From: a bacterium
GTDB taxonomy: Bacteria; Chlamydiota; Chlamydiia; Chlamydiales; SM23-39
Reading direction: 5' to 3'
Assembly: GCA_021780355.1 (NCBI GenBank)
Contig: JAJXYX010000039.1
Span: 1 to 50,674 of the forward strand
DNA: 50,674 nt
In this document: piece by piece, positions 16,547 to 25,011 of the stretch
How positions within the stretch are numbered: position 1 is the stretch's first letter
Layout of the letters: each line of letters begins with the position of its first letter
The notes under the pieces: generated by a model
Databases searched by the model: none
What the model was told of the DNA's origin: nothing
Seen by the model: only the letters and a program-made list of their open reading frames with translations
Translations under genes and position numbers: made by a program

Positions 16547-17229
16547 TTTCTTCTAGCTTCGGGATGCGAGGTGAGCTCGTCTACCGTTCCAGATAGAAGA
16601 ACTTTGCCTTGCTGCACCAAATAGCTTCGGTCGACTATGGAAAAAATTTCGCGGGCGTTATGGTCGGTGATGAGTACGCTGATTTGCTTGTGTTTTAAGA
16701 TGCGGATGAGATGTTTGACGTCGGCGACAGCTAGAGGATCGATATTGGCAAAGGGTTCATCGAGGAGAAGAAGAGAGGGCTGCGTGACGAGGGCACGGGT
16801 GATTTCGAGCCGCCGTCTTTCTCCTCCGGATAGGGTGCTTGCTTTTTTATGGCGAAGCCGCGTGAGATGAAGTTCTTCGAGCAGTTCGTCTAACGTTTGC
16901 GCTGGGTTACTTCTCATTTCTAGAATGCAGCGGATATTTTCTTCTACAGTCAAAGAGCGGAAAATGGAGGGTTCTTGCGCCAAATAGCCAAGTCCCATGA
17001 GAGCTCGCTTGTGTACGGGCATGTGGGTGACATTTTGATGTTGGAAAAAAACTTCCCCTTCATCGGGCCGAATGAGGCCGACTGCCATGTAAAATGCTGT
17101 AGTTTTTCCAGCGCCGTTCGGCCCTAAAAGACCGATGACTTCTCCTGGAGAAACAGAAAGAGAGAGGCCATTGACAACCGGCTTGCCTCCGTATTGTTTG
17201 ACGAGGCCTTTGAGCTCAAGAAGACTCAT
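16519..17229 (-). CDS. lptB: LPS export ABC transporter ATPase
   Basis: A 236-residue ABC ATPase that powers extraction of LPS from the inner membrane with LptF/G. Walker A GPNGAGKT at 36-43, signature LSGGE at 133-137, and Walker B LLLLDEPF at 153-160 followed by ANIDP, the LptB-specific variant. ATG 17229 (MSLLELKGLVKQYGG) gives the normal LptB length; the longer in-frame start at 17304 adds an unrelated tail. It overlaps the upstream DUF2608 gene by 14 bases. It closes the operon with kdsA and an LptC-like gene, the same grouping as CT653-CT655 in C. trachomatis as I recall it. Confidence 0.94.
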   Translation of the reverse strand: MSLLELKGLVKQYGGKPVVNGLSLSVSPGEVIGLLGPNGAGKTTAFYMAVGLIRPDEGEVFFQHQNVTHMPVHKRALMGLGYLAQEPSIFRSLTVEENIRCILEMRSNPAQTLDELLEELHLTRLRHKKASTLSGGERRRLEITRALVTQPSLLLLDEPFANIDPLAVADVKHLIRILKHKQISVLITDHNAREIFSIVDRSYLVQQGKVLLSGTVDELTSHPEARRNYFGEDFKL

Positions 17230-18028
17230 GGAGCTGCTCCAAAAGATTTTGCGCCTCTTCATCGGAAAGCAGGTGGGAAAAGGTTGAATATTGGAATTGG
17301 ACATCCGCTATTTCTGGAGAAAAATGAGCCACCCTTTCGTCGCTGCAGCTGTAGCGCAGGCCGATGAATTCGATATTGAGCTTTTGGGCGCTTTTGGCTA
17401 CATCGAGCAAATGGGACTTTTTGTCGTTGATAAAGACGATTTTTTTCGGGTGGAGGTCCGTGGCTTTGAGTAGTTTTTCAAGAGCTGGTCCCTTGGGTGT
17501 TCCCGAAGTGAAAAGAATGCCGTGGCGATAGAGTACGCCTCGTTCGTTCATGAGATAAATATCTTCTTGGGACGGAGCCGTTTTGATGAGATCGATGCCA
17601 TTTTCTAAAAGCTGCTGCACTGTGCGAGTCGCGAGCGCAAGTCCTTGCGTCGTGAGGCCCATGATGCAATATTTTTCATTTTGTAAATCAGAGACGACGG
17701 CCGCTGTGTCTTTTTCGACTGTTTTCATGCGGCTTAAATGTCTGATAGCCTCCCACTGGGCCAGCGTGGCATCTAGAGGATCGGCTTTGTCTTCATTGAG
17801 TTGGTATTGGTATTGGAACCATACATCGGAGCCGAGGGTTTGTTCGGGGATCAGCAGCGTGTCGTCGATATCGAGCAAAATGAGCGTATCGGCATCTACA
17901 TAAAGCCTGAGGTCATTGAAATGGGGCGTTTCTACGATAGATGAGGCGGCAGACTGTTTTACGTGGCTGAACCCATACATTGCACTATGTGAAAAAAAAG
18001 CTAGCGCTGCGTAGAAAAAAAGTTTCAT
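17216..18028 (-). CDS. DUF2608/HAD-like secreted protein
   Basis: A 270-residue protein with an N-terminal hydrophobic signal-like segment (FFYAALAFFSHSAMYGF) and a haloacid-dehalogenase nucleophile motif DIDDT at 53-57 (LILLDIDDTLL). A later KIVFINDKKSHL fits the HAD acidic motif. This layout matches DUF2608, a group of predicted HAD-type phosphatases in Chlamydiae, Legionella and similar intracellular bacteria. If exported, it would act in the periplasm; the substrate is unknown. It overlaps the LptC-like gene by 4 bases (ATGA) and lptB by 14, so it is embedded in the LPS export operon. As I recall, the corresponding C. trachomatis genes are adjacent without it. Confidence 0.75.
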   Translation of the reverse strand: MKLFFYAALAFFSHSAMYGFSHVKQSAASSIVETPHFNDLRLYVDADTLILLDIDDTLLIPEQTLGSDVWFQYQYQLNEDKADPLDATLAQWEAIRHLSRMKTVEKDTAAVVSDLQNEKYCIMGLTTQGLALATRTVQQLLENGIDLIKTAPSQEDIYLMNERGVLYRHGILFTSGTPKGPALEKLLKATDLHPKKIVFINDKKSHLLDVAKSAQKLNIEFIGLRYSCSDERVAHFSPEIADVQFQYSTFSHLLSDEEAQNLLEQLHESS

Positions 18029-18798
18029 AAATACCTTGAAAAAATGGATTCAAAATAGTTTTTTTCTTCCATGTTGAAAGAGAAGCGGATATCTCCTACT
18101 CCTTCAACAGTTTTTGCATCTTGCTGGATGTGCAATTCCTTCGCTGCGAACGTGGCTCCATCTTGCCAGCATAGCACATGTTGTTCAGTTGAGCCAAGAA
18201 GGATAAAAAGGCGCTCTTTAGGACAATAAGTCGCTTTACTTGCCAGAGCATAGGTCTCTTTGCCTTGCCAAGACGAAGATCTAAGCCGGACGTTTCCTTC
18301 GAGCTGCAGCGGTAGATTGGCATCCACAATTTCTGCTTGGTCTGCTTCTAGATAAAAATGGTCCTCAGTAAATACTTTTACCTTTTTGGCGATGAGCTGA
18401 TCGGAAGGGAAGCGATAAAATCCCTCTTCAGATTCGATGCGATACATAGGAGAAGAGTCTGTTTGCCTCTCTGCGCAACCTTTCATATTGTGGAATGTTT
18501 CATAAGCTTCTAGGCTGCGTCCCTGCTGGGAAAGGATCAGTTCTGAATGTTCGCTGATGATCTGAATGTGAGATTTTTTTTGATCTTTTCCTGTCCAAAT
18601 ATCTTTTTGCACATGGGAACGGATCTCTTTGGCAGGTTCTTTTTCCAAGGCGTGTTTGGATTTGAGCTCAAGGCTCTCTTGCATGAGCTCTTTATAGGAT
18701 GCCAGCTCTTTTTCTCCCACTGCGACAAATTGTCTATAGATCAATAAGGCAAAGAAAAATAAAAGAACGCAAAAGATCGCAGCAGTGCGTCTAAACAT
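18025..18798 (-). CDS. LptC-like LPS transport protein (CT654-like)
   Basis: A 257-residue protein with one N-terminal membrane anchor (about residues 6-27, AAIFCVLLFFFALLIYRQF) and a beta-rich periplasmic region. The stretch from about residue 75 on (SHIQIISEHSELILSQQG, then FYLEADQAEIVDANLPLQLEGNVRLRSS) has the short repeating strands of the LptA/LptC jellyroll (OstA-like) fold. LptC sits in the inner membrane and passes LPS from LptBFG to LptA. Placement between kdsA and lptB supports the role. It could instead be an LptA/C hybrid. It overlaps kdsA by 8 bases and the DUF2608 gene by 4. Confidence 0.7.
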   Translation of the reverse strand: MFRRTAAIFCVLLFFFALLIYRQFVAVGEKELASYKELMQESLELKSKHALEKEPAKEIRSHVQKDIWTGKDQKKSHIQIISEHSELILSQQGRSLEAYETFHNMKGCAERQTDSSPMYRIESEEGFYRFPSDQLIAKKVKVFTEDHFYLEADQAEIVDANLPLQLEGNVRLRSSSWQGKETYALASKATYCPKERLFILLGSTEQHVLCWQDGATFAAKELHIQQDAKTVEGVGDIRFSFNMEEKNYFESIFSRYL

Positions 18799-19624
18799 TG
18801 TCGAGAAGCGCTAACTGAGTTTGGTAGAGCATGTCCACTTCTCTTAGCAGCTGTTTGAGTCCATGAAATGGCATGACGGTTGCTGCATCGCTTTTGGCGG
18901 CAGCTGGATCTGGATGCGCCTCGATAAATAGCGCGTTGCATCCTGCTGCAATCGCGCATCGGGCAAGCGTTGGGATGAACTCGCGCTGTCCTCCTGAAGA
19001 AGATCCAAGTCCTCCAGGCAGCTGGACGGAATGAGAGGCGTCGAAACAGACGGGGAATCCTAAAGATTGCATGATGGGAATGGCCCTCATGTCGCTGACC
19101 AAATTATTATATCCAAAAGACGTCCCTCTATCGGTAAGTACAATTCCTCGATGTCCGCATGAGAGGATTTTATCAACGACGTTTTTCATTTCCCAAGGTG
19201 CCATGAATTGTCCTTTTTTGACATTGATCACAGCTTTGGTTGAGGCGGCGGCGGCTATTAAATCCGTCTGACGAGATAAAAAAGCGGGAATCTGAATCGC
19301 ATCGCAGACATTGCCGGCTAAAACTGCCTCTTCTGGAGAATGGATGTCGGTGAGTACAGGCAGGTCCAACTCTTTTTGGATTCTTTCCAAAATCTGCAAT
19401 CCTTTTTCTAGCCCAGGACCTCGAAAGGAATGTACTGAACTCCTATTGGCCTTGTCGTAGCTCGCTTTGAAAATAAAAGAAAACGGAAAAGCAGAAAAAA
19501 GTTCTTTCAACGTTTTCGCCGCTTCAAAAGTGTGTTCTTCGCTTTCCATGACGCAAGGGCCGCAGATGACGGTGAGCGGCTGCTTCGGTCCGATGAAAAA
19601 ATCTTTAACTTTAACTAGTTCCAT
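18791..19624 (-). CDS. kdsA: Kdo-8-phosphate synthase
   Basis: A 277-residue cytoplasmic enzyme that joins phosphoenolpyruvate and arabinose-5-phosphate to make Kdo-8-phosphate, the precursor of the Kdo in LPS. Family motifs are plain: TVICGPCVMESEEH at the start, FKASYDKANRSS with substrate-binding residues, the LTDRGTSFGYNNLVSDMR segment, and FDASHSVQLPGG near the metal/substrate site. ATG 19624 (MELVKVKDF) matches the usual family N-terminus; a longer in-frame start at 19669 overlaps dapB. It begins 4 bases after the dapB stop. Confidence 0.96.
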   Translation of the reverse strand: MELVKVKDFFIGPKQPLTVICGPCVMESEEHTFEAAKTLKELFSAFPFSFIFKASYDKANRSSVHSFRGPGLEKGLQILERIQKELDLPVLTDIHSPEEAVLAGNVCDAIQIPAFLSRQTDLIAAAASTKAVINVKKGQFMAPWEMKNVVDKILSCGHRGIVLTDRGTSFGYNNLVSDMRAIPIMQSLGFPVCFDASHSVQLPGGLGSSSGGQREFIPTLARCAIAAGCNALFIEAHPDPAAAKSDAATVMPFHGLKQLLREVDMLYQTQLALLDNV

Positions 19625-19628
19625 AGGG

Positions 19629-20357
19629 CTATAATGCGCCTGTTTCTTTTTTTTCTGCAAGCAATTCATCCATTCCGTAAAGTCCAGGAGGTTTTCCCAT
19701 AATAAACTTCGCTGCAGCTAAAGCTCCCCATGCAAAGACCCTTCGGCTGCAAGCTTCATGGGCTATCCGAAGCTTCTCTTCAACACCCCTAAAGGTCAGA
19801 ACATGTTCTCCCACCACTTCGCTCAAACGGATCGATGCAATCGGAACTTTTATTTCAGGTCGAACCTGTTCAATTGCTTCCGCCAAGCTCAAAGCCGAGC
19901 CGCTCGGTGCGTCCTTTTTCTTCGTATGATGTGTCTCTTCTATACAAACTTCTCCAGGAAATAAACGAGCCAAATCCGCCGCCATTTTTTTCAAAAGAGC
20001 CATTCCTAAAGAAAAGTTAGAGGAATAAAAAATTGCAGTATTTTTCGCCGCCTCTTTCAATAAGCATCTCTCCTCTTCAGAAAATCCCGTCGTCCCAATC
20101 ACCATTGGCCGGCCATAGGTTAATCTCTCCCGCAGCCCCTCTCGAAGCGACACGTCAATAAAAAGATCGGGCAACCGCCCTTTCGCTTCCGCTTCAACAA
20201 GCACGCCCAAAGGAGCCCCTCCTAATACTACACCATAATCTACCCCAAGGGATGATCTGCCTAAAACAGCCGTCAGCTTCATGTCCTTTCTTAACAAAAT
20301 TTCAGCCCCAATCTCCCGTCCCAGCCGTCCAGTCGCTCCAAAAATGCCGATATTCAT
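19629..20357 (-). CDS. dapB: 4-hydroxy-tetrahydrodipicolinate reductase
   Basis: A 242-residue reductase in the lysine/diaminopimelate pathway. It has the N-terminal nucleotide-binding loop (IGIFGATGRLGREI) and the catalytic motif EETHHTKKKDAPSGSA, where the His pair and Lys act in catalysis. It is a little shorter than E. coli DapB (273), as in other Chlamydiae. The product feeds peptidoglycan-type diaminopimelate. Other dap genes are not next to it here; instead it leads the kdsA/lpt operon. AGGA precedes the ATG. A structured repeat begins 17 bases upstream of the start, so its promoter lies within or beyond that repeat. Confidence 0.95.
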   Translation of the reverse strand: MNIGIFGATGRLGREIGAEILLRKDMKLTAVLGRSSLGVDYGVVLGGAPLGVLVEAEAKGRLPDLFIDVSLREGLRERLTYGRPMVIGTTGFSEEERCLLKEAAKNTAIFYSSNFSLGMALLKKMAADLARLFPGEVCIEETHHTKKKDAPSGSALSLAEAIEQVRPEIKVPIASIRLSEVVGEHVLTFRGVEEKLRIAHEACSRRVFAWGALAAAKFIMGKPPGLYGMDELLAEKKETGAL

Positions 20358-20373
20358 GAGTCCTCGTCTAGTT

Positions 20374-20526
20374 GGGGCTCCGCCCCAAGCCCCGCCAAAG
20401 GACTTCGTCCTTTGGAATCCTAGTTTTTTTAGAATAATTATAAGATTTTTCGATAGAAAAATCCAAAAAAATAAAAAGGGGGTTTAAGGGGCTTTAGTCC
20501 CTTAACGGGGTTTGGGGCGAAGCCTC
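20374..20526. repeat. structured dispersed repeat, copy A
   Basis: About 153 bases with mutually inverted ends. The left end (GGGGCTCCGCCCC, AAGCCCC, then AAAGGACTTCGTCCTTT) and the right end (TTAAGGG...CCCTTAA, GGGGTTTGGGGCGAAGCC) are imperfect reverse complements, and each contains its own hairpins. The core is AT-rich with a small hairpin (GATTTTTC-GATA-GAAAAATC, 20444-20463). The element resembles a REP/MITE-like unit; it has no ORF. It lies between dapB and tRNA-Arg. Confidence 0.75.
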
Positions 20527-20594
20527 AATTCGAGGAGGAGGAACTTTTTCCTTGTAAAATAGGGAGGCGAGTTAGTAAAATTAGAGGTTCTTTT

Positions 20595-20667
20595 GGACTG
20601 ATAGCTCAGTGGATAGAGCACCCGCCTTCTAAGCGGGTGGTCGCAGGTTCGAATCCTGCTCGGTCCG
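20595..20667 (+). tRNA. tRNA-Arg (anticodon TCT)
   Basis: A 73-base cloverleaf. Acceptor GGACTGA pairs with TCGGTCC (one G-T pair), discriminator G. The anticodon stem CCCGC/GCGGG encloses the loop CTTCTAA, anticodon TCT, reading AGA/AGG. The T arm has the usual GGTTCGAATCC. The CCA end is not encoded. Confidence 0.97.
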
Positions 20668-20692
20668 ATATTTTTTTACAGCAGGGCGATCG

Positions 20693-23302
20693 ATGCAGCG
20701 GCACACGGGACTTCTTGGGGATTTTAGTGTTGGAAGAGAAGGGTTTTCCGATCTTGATGCCGTTTTTGGGCGATTTGAGGCAAAAGAGTTTGAGGGGCTT
20801 GTCGATCGAAAGAGAAGCGAGCTTGTGAACCGAGCGCTTTTGGAGTTGATCCAAAAAGAGCCAGAGCCTTGCTTTTTGCTGCCCCACGTGCTGGAATTTG
20901 TTGAGCGCGTAGATCGGGAAAAACTGTTACATCATTACACCTTTACGAGCTTTGAGCTTTGGCTCAACCTGGCTTCGGGTTTGAGCTTTGAGGAAAATTA
21001 CCGTGTGCGGGCAAAAATTGCCGGCAAGTGGGTAGAGCGGAGCGATTACCAGGTTTTGTTTCCGATCGGCATGGGAAAAGTTTATGAAGGGACCCATTTT
21101 GTCACGGCGCATAAATCTCCGGATCTCGATACGACTGTGGCGTCGTTTTGGGGATGGATGGACGCTTTTGCAGCGCGTGTGACGAGCGGTCTTCATGTCT
21201 GGAACGTTCCTGGAGGGCCTCCTTCGTCTCAAATTGAAATCGATTGGATTTTTAGGGATCTTTTTGGCGCAGCGGTGTTTACCCATCTGCCTAAAACCAG
21301 GCTTGCGTTGAGTGTCACGGGGAACGATTTGCTTTCTCAAAAAGGGTTTATCCGGGCCACTTTGGATACCTCTCTTGCAAATATTGATCATGAGCGGGAA
21401 AAAAATGCTGTTGTTTTGGTGGACCAAGAGGGGTTTTATTTAGGCGACTGGCGCCATCTGGATGTTGAGAGTGTGCAGCAAGTGATTATTTTGCTCAGCA
21501 CCTGCATCCGCTGGTTCGAAAACCAGCTTCATTTGTCCATTATTTCTTTGTTTGCAAAGCAGCATTTGCATCTAGATGAAATTAAACCTTTGCTTCAAAA
21601 GTTGTTTGGCCTTCGCTTGGAAGATTGTGAGCCGGCTAAAGAGTTTTCTTTGAAGCAAAAAGGATTGGTTTCCCGTTTTCTCTCGCTAGTTTTGCAGATT
21701 GAAAAGGGGTTTTCTTTAACGTTCGAGCAGCTGGGCGCAGGGCTGGTGGCTTTGCATGAGGGGACGTTCCAAACTGTAGATCAAATTATTGAGCAGATGA
21801 AAGAACAAAAACTCTTCGAAGCCTCGGGGGTTTTACACGAAGATCGACCTAAAATTTTCCATTTTTTAGAAAAAATGGTCAAAACGCTGCATGAGACAAT
21901 TTTTAAGATTCGAAACCGTTTAGAACGTTTGGATGTCGCTTTAAAGACAAAGCAAGAAGTATTTGGACGTCGGCCTACTTTTGTGACGGTGCGCGCTGAT
22001 GTGGAAGAGATCAGGGAAAAGATGAGAGATTACCCTTATTTGGCCGTGACTTATCCTGATCATGGCCGATTTTTTCCCGTCGGAGTGATCCAGGCGGCAG
22101 ATTTTCGTAAATCTTCTTTAGGCACTGTTTCTTTGCGCGATTTTTGCAACCGAGAAGAGATGGGTATTCCGTCTTATTTGGAAGTGATCAGTGTGATCGA
22201 TCATCATAAGTCCTCGCTTGCTACAAGCTCTGCGCCTATGGCGATCATTGCCGATGCCCAATCGAGCAATTCCTTAGTGGCCGAGCGGGCCATTTGCATT
22301 AACAATCGTTATTCGCTTTTGGGACAAACCGCGGCGGAGCTCGATGAGCAGATTCATAAGAAAAGAAGCTCTTCCTCCTCGTTGGATCATCGTCTTTTGA
22401 TGCGCCTTTTGCAAAGACGCCAAGCGGCGGAGACGAAGGGGGATTTTTATGTTCATCCAAAAAGGGAATTTATTGAGTATCTCCACTTCCTTTACGCTAT
22501 TTTGGATGATACCGACTTGTTGAGCAAAGTCTCTGTGATGGACGTAGAAATGGTGATTCAGTTGTTGAATCGATTAAAATCGATTGCTTCGCAAGAAGAA
22601 GTTGAAGTGATCCATGTAGATGATTTGCCGCGGGATCAAAAATTTCCTAAAAAAGCAGCTCAGCGAATTTTGCAAAATGAGGATATGTATTCTCTCTATC
22701 GTCAGGTTTACGCTTACCGGGAACAAGAGGTGAATGACCATCTTCTCTTGGCTGCGGAAAAGAAACCCTCGAATCTTTTTGCAGATACCAAAGAGCAGAA
22801 TGGATGCTGCCGCGTAGGACAGACCAAACTATTTGCCAAAAATATCAAGCAATTTGAGCAGTATGCCGATCAGATTCGTCGAACGTGGTTAGAAAAAGCA
22901 GAAGCTGTGTATGCGCAAAATCCTGAAATTGATTTGCATATTCATATGATCAGTACGATTGTGAGCGCAGAGGAAGTGTACAAGGCGACGCAAGGTAAGT
23001 ACGCGCATCAAGATGAAATGTGGATTTGGGTGCCGAATAAAGAGGTCTCTTTAGCCCATCTCAAGAGTTTTCTTGCAAACTTTAAAAATTCTCCAGGTTT
23101 GAAAAATAATCCGCTCGCTTTGGAATTTTTAGGAACGAATACAGAAGAGCTTGCGGCTATTTTTGCTGAAAGTTTTCTAGAGATAGTTCCTCTTCAAAAA
23201 CCGGGTATCGTTCCTCATCAAACGGTGATTGTCTTGAAGTATCAAGCGGGAACGCTCAATTCGCGCAAAGCGATGGTATCGCCCTTTTTACCGGTTCTAT
23301 AG
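20693..23302 (+). CDS. large DHH-family phosphoesterase-like protein
   Basis: An 869-residue protein with motifs of the DHH phosphoesterase superfamily, which includes manganese family II pyrophosphatases and exopolyphosphatases. HKSPDLD at residues 140-146 matches the metal-binding HxxPDxD motif, and IDHHKSS at 502-508 matches the DHH motif. In classical members these motifs lie about 100 residues apart; here about 350 residues separate them, so there is a large insertion or extra domain. The C-terminal third, including a DDTD segment (AILDDTDLLSKV), may hold the DHHA2-type part. It probably hydrolyses a phosphate ester or anhydride, but the substrate is unknown. No signal peptide. It starts 25 bases after tRNA-Arg with a weak ribosome site and is convergent with khpA. 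Confidence 0.72.
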   Translation: MQRHTGLLGDFSVGREGFSDLDAVFGRFEAKEFEGLVDRKRSELVNRALLELIQKEPEPCFLLPHVLEFVERVDREKLLHHYTFTSFELWLNLASGLSFEENYRVRAKIAGKWVERSDYQVLFPIGMGKVYEGTHFVTAHKSPDLDTTVASFWGWMDAFAARVTSGLHVWNVPGGPPSSQIEIDWIFRDLFGAAVFTHLPKTRLALSVTGNDLLSQKGFIRATLDTSLANIDHEREKNAVVLVDQEGFYLGDWRHLDVESVQQVIILLSTCIRWFENQLHLSIISLFAKQHLHLDEIKPLLQKLFGLRLEDCEPAKEFSLKQKGLVSRFLSLVLQIEKGFSLTFEQLGAGLVALHEGTFQTVDQIIEQMKEQKLFEASGVLHEDRPKIFHFLEKMVKTLHETIFKIRNRLERLDVALKTKQEVFGRRPTFVTVRADVEEIREKMRDYPYLAVTYPDHGRFFPVGVIQAADFRKSSLGTVSLRDFCNREEMGIPSYLEVISVIDHHKSSLATSSAPMAIIADAQSSNSLVAERAICINNRYSLLGQTAAELDEQIHKKRSSSSSLDHRLLMRLLQRRQAAETKGDFYVHPKREFIEYLHFLYAILDDTDLLSKVSVMDVEMVIQLLNRLKSIASQEEVEVIHVDDLPRDQKFPKKAAQRILQNEDMYSLYRQVYAYREQEVNDHLLLAAEKKPSNLFADTKEQNGCCRVGQTKLFAKNIKQFEQYADQIRRTWLEKAEAVYAQNPEIDLHIHMISTIVSAEEVYKATQGKYAHQDEMWIWVPNKEVSLAHLKSFLANFKNSPGLKNNPLALEFLGTNTEELAAIFAESFLEIVPLQKPGIVPHQTVIVLKYQAGTLNSRKAMVSPFLPVL

Positions 23303-23312
23303 TGATGTGCTC

Positions 23313-23338
23313 AAGGAAGCTGAAGGATCAGCTTCCTT
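23313..23338. terminator. hairpin terminator between DHH gene and khpA
   Basis: A perfect 11-base stem, AAGGAAGCTGA / TCAGCTTCCTT, with loop AGGA, 11 bases after the DHH gene stop and 14 bases before the khpA stop on the other strand. Because the stem is symmetric it can serve both convergent genes. The following T-run is short. Confidence 0.7.
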
Positions 23339-23351
23339 TGGGATAAAGTTT

Positions 23352-23594
23352 CTACTCTTTTTCTTCTTCGATGATCTCGAGATTTACGCGGATGCCGTTG
23401 CGGCTAGCTACCGACATCAAAAGAGTTCGGATGGCATTAATTGTTTTTCCTTTTTTCCCGATGATTTTGCCGATATCGGACTTTTCGACAGCCAATTCGA
23501 TGATTAGAGTATGGGTGCCTCCGATCTCATTGATTTGAACTTTATCTGGGTGGTCAACAAGATTTTTCACGATGTATTCAACAAATTCTTTCAT
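23352..23594 (-). CDS. khpA: KH-domain RNA-binding protein
   Basis: An 80-residue protein made of a single KH domain. The nucleic-acid-binding GxxG loop is GKKG at residues 46-49 within IGKIIGKKGKTINAIRTLL. Size and sequence match KhpA/YlqC, which in other bacteria binds small and messenger RNAs, often together with KhpB (not seen here). It lies downstream of rluD on the same strand, as I recall for CT658-CT659 in C. trachomatis. The Glu-rich end (EEEKE) is common in the family. Confidence 0.9.
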   Translation of the reverse strand: MKEFVEYIVKNLVDHPDKVQINEIGGTHTLIIELAVEKSDIGKIIGKKGKTINAIRTLLMSVASRNGIRVNLEIIEEEKE

Positions 23595-23709
23595 TTCAGC
23601 GCCTCAAGTAATGGGGTGTCAATCGAATGTTTATGCCCTGTCTAACCAAAAACTTGGCGTTCTGGCTGGCAGAGCTGGTAAGAGAAATATCCACTCTTAT
23701 TAACAAATG

Positions 23710-24702
23710 TTACAATACAGAAGGTTTAAAAGCTATATCCAACTGTAGCTCCGAAGGGGAACTTTGGGCGCTGCCTGAGAGCCGTTTTACCCAATGTTTC
23801 ATGTCATCTGGCAATGAGGCGGCTAGCTGGATAGGCTCTTTTGTGAAAGGATGGATGAAGGAGAGGCGATAGGCATGGAGCAAGAGCCTTTTGGGAGAAA
23901 GGTTTTGATTCATGCGGGAACTTCCATAGACTGTGTCTCCCAAGATGGGATGGCCTGTGTGTTTTAAATGTACTCGGATTTGATGGGTGCGTCCTGTTTT
24001 AGGTTTGATCAGTACTAAGCTAATCTCGGGATTGAAGGCGAGAACTTGAACATGGCTGACAGCGTCTTTGCCATCAGGTTTGACTGTCATTTCTTTTCTA
24101 TGCACGGGATGGCGTCCGATCGGAGCGTCGATGATGCCGTTAGCCGGTCTGCCGCAGCAGATAGCTAAATACATTTTTTCCATTTGTCTCGATGCAAAGA
24201 GCTCTGAGGCTTTTTGATGGGCTTCTCTCGTTTTGGCAGCGAGTAAAACGCCGGACGTCTCTTTATCTAATCGGTGCACGATCCCGGGCCTAAGCGGATC
24301 GTCGCAGGTAGAAAGTGTTTTACAGTGAGCCAAAAGGCCATTGACGAATGTGCCGCTCCAGTGTCCGGGTGCAGGATGGACGACGAGTCCTGGAGGTTTA
24401 TTGATCGCTAAAAAATGCTCGTCTTCGAATAGGATTTGAAAAGTCATCGGTTCGGGGGTAATGGTCAGTTCGGGTGTGATTTCAAAATAAATTTCGATCT
24501 CATCCGATGAGGCGGGGGCAGCCCTTTTTTTGACGGGTTGACCGTTCAGTAGAACAAGGCCTGAAGCGAGCAAATATTGGAAATAGGACCTGGAAAAATG
24601 GGGGAATCGCATGCTTAAAATTTTATCTATGCGAAGACCCGATTCCTCTGGGGAAATATGAAATAAATAAGGATCTAGGGCCAATGAGGGAATTCGATTC
24701 AT
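23710..24702 (-). CDS. rluD: RluD-type 23S rRNA pseudouridine synthase
   Basis: A 330-residue enzyme that converts uridines of 23S rRNA to pseudouridine. The N-terminal S4 RNA-binding domain spans about residues 18-75 (LRIDKILSMRFPHFSRSYFQYLLASGLVLLNG). The catalytic domain follows, with Asp146 in HRLDKETSG, the RluA/RluC/RluD signature. Another conserved block is LIKPKTGRTHQIRVHLKHTGHPILGD. The S4 domain and length fit RluD (or RluC) rather than RluA. In C. trachomatis the equivalent (called sfhB) also sits beside a KH gene. Confidence 0.9.
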   Translation of the reverse strand: MNRIPSLALDPYLFHISPEESGLRIDKILSMRFPHFSRSYFQYLLASGLVLLNGQPVKKRAAPASSDEIEIYFEITPELTITPEPMTFQILFEDEHFLAINKPPGLVVHPAPGHWSGTFVNGLLAHCKTLSTCDDPLRPGIVHRLDKETSGVLLAAKTREAHQKASELFASRQMEKMYLAICCGRPANGIIDAPIGRHPVHRKEMTVKPDGKDAVSHVQVLAFNPEISLVLIKPKTGRTHQIRVHLKHTGHPILGDTVYGSSRMNQNLSPKRLLLHAYRLSFIHPFTKEPIQLAASLPDDMKHWVKRLSGSAQSSPSELQLDIAFKPSVL

Positions 24703-24786
24703 AAAAACCGGCTCCTAGTTTACTTAGAAAATGAATTGCCCTCAAGCGTTATGCCGAAATTCGACCCTGTAGGTATGCCCGTTCCT

Positions 24787-24939
24787 TTAATAGGAGTTAT
24801 AGACAGCTTTAGTTTCTTGTTCAACTTTTTGGTTTTCAGGATCGTTCATCCCCTGTGTTATTTCGCTCACTTCCGCGTTTTGACACTGGTCGCTGCTCCA
24901 CCAGTTCGTGTTATAACTGCCGTTTGGATAGATTTCCAT
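24787..24939 (-). CDS. small protein, 50 residues, unknown function
   Basis: A short ORF (MEIYPNGSYN... ending AVYNSY) with an excellent ribosome binding site, AAGGAAGG 7 bases before its ATG. It is hydrophilic and rich in Asn, Gln, Glu and Ser, with a central WW pair and one Cys. No homolog is recognised, and there is no signal or membrane segment. It stands in a 460-base gap upstream of rluD, next to an 89-base repeat. The ribosome site and normal codon pattern make it likely to be translated; nothing suggests a function. Confidence 0.5.
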   Translation of the reverse strand: MEIYPNGSYNTNWWSSDQCQNAEVSEITQGMNDPENQKVEQETKAVYNSY

Positions 24940-25011
24940 ATTATTACCTTCCTTGCTTATTCTATTTTATCAAATAATGATTTAAATGTCAAGTAATTGA
25001 GGCTTTGTTAC

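Noticed and set aside
20606-20887. 93-residue minus-strand ORF over tRNA-Arg ending in DRAGFEPATTRLEGG
   Set aside because: Typical antisense tRNA artefact, overlapping the DHH gene start as well.
24736-24996. 86-residue plus-strand ORF with hydrophobic segments
   Set aside because: It is the antisense of the well-primed 50-residue gene at 24787-24939 and has no ribosome site.
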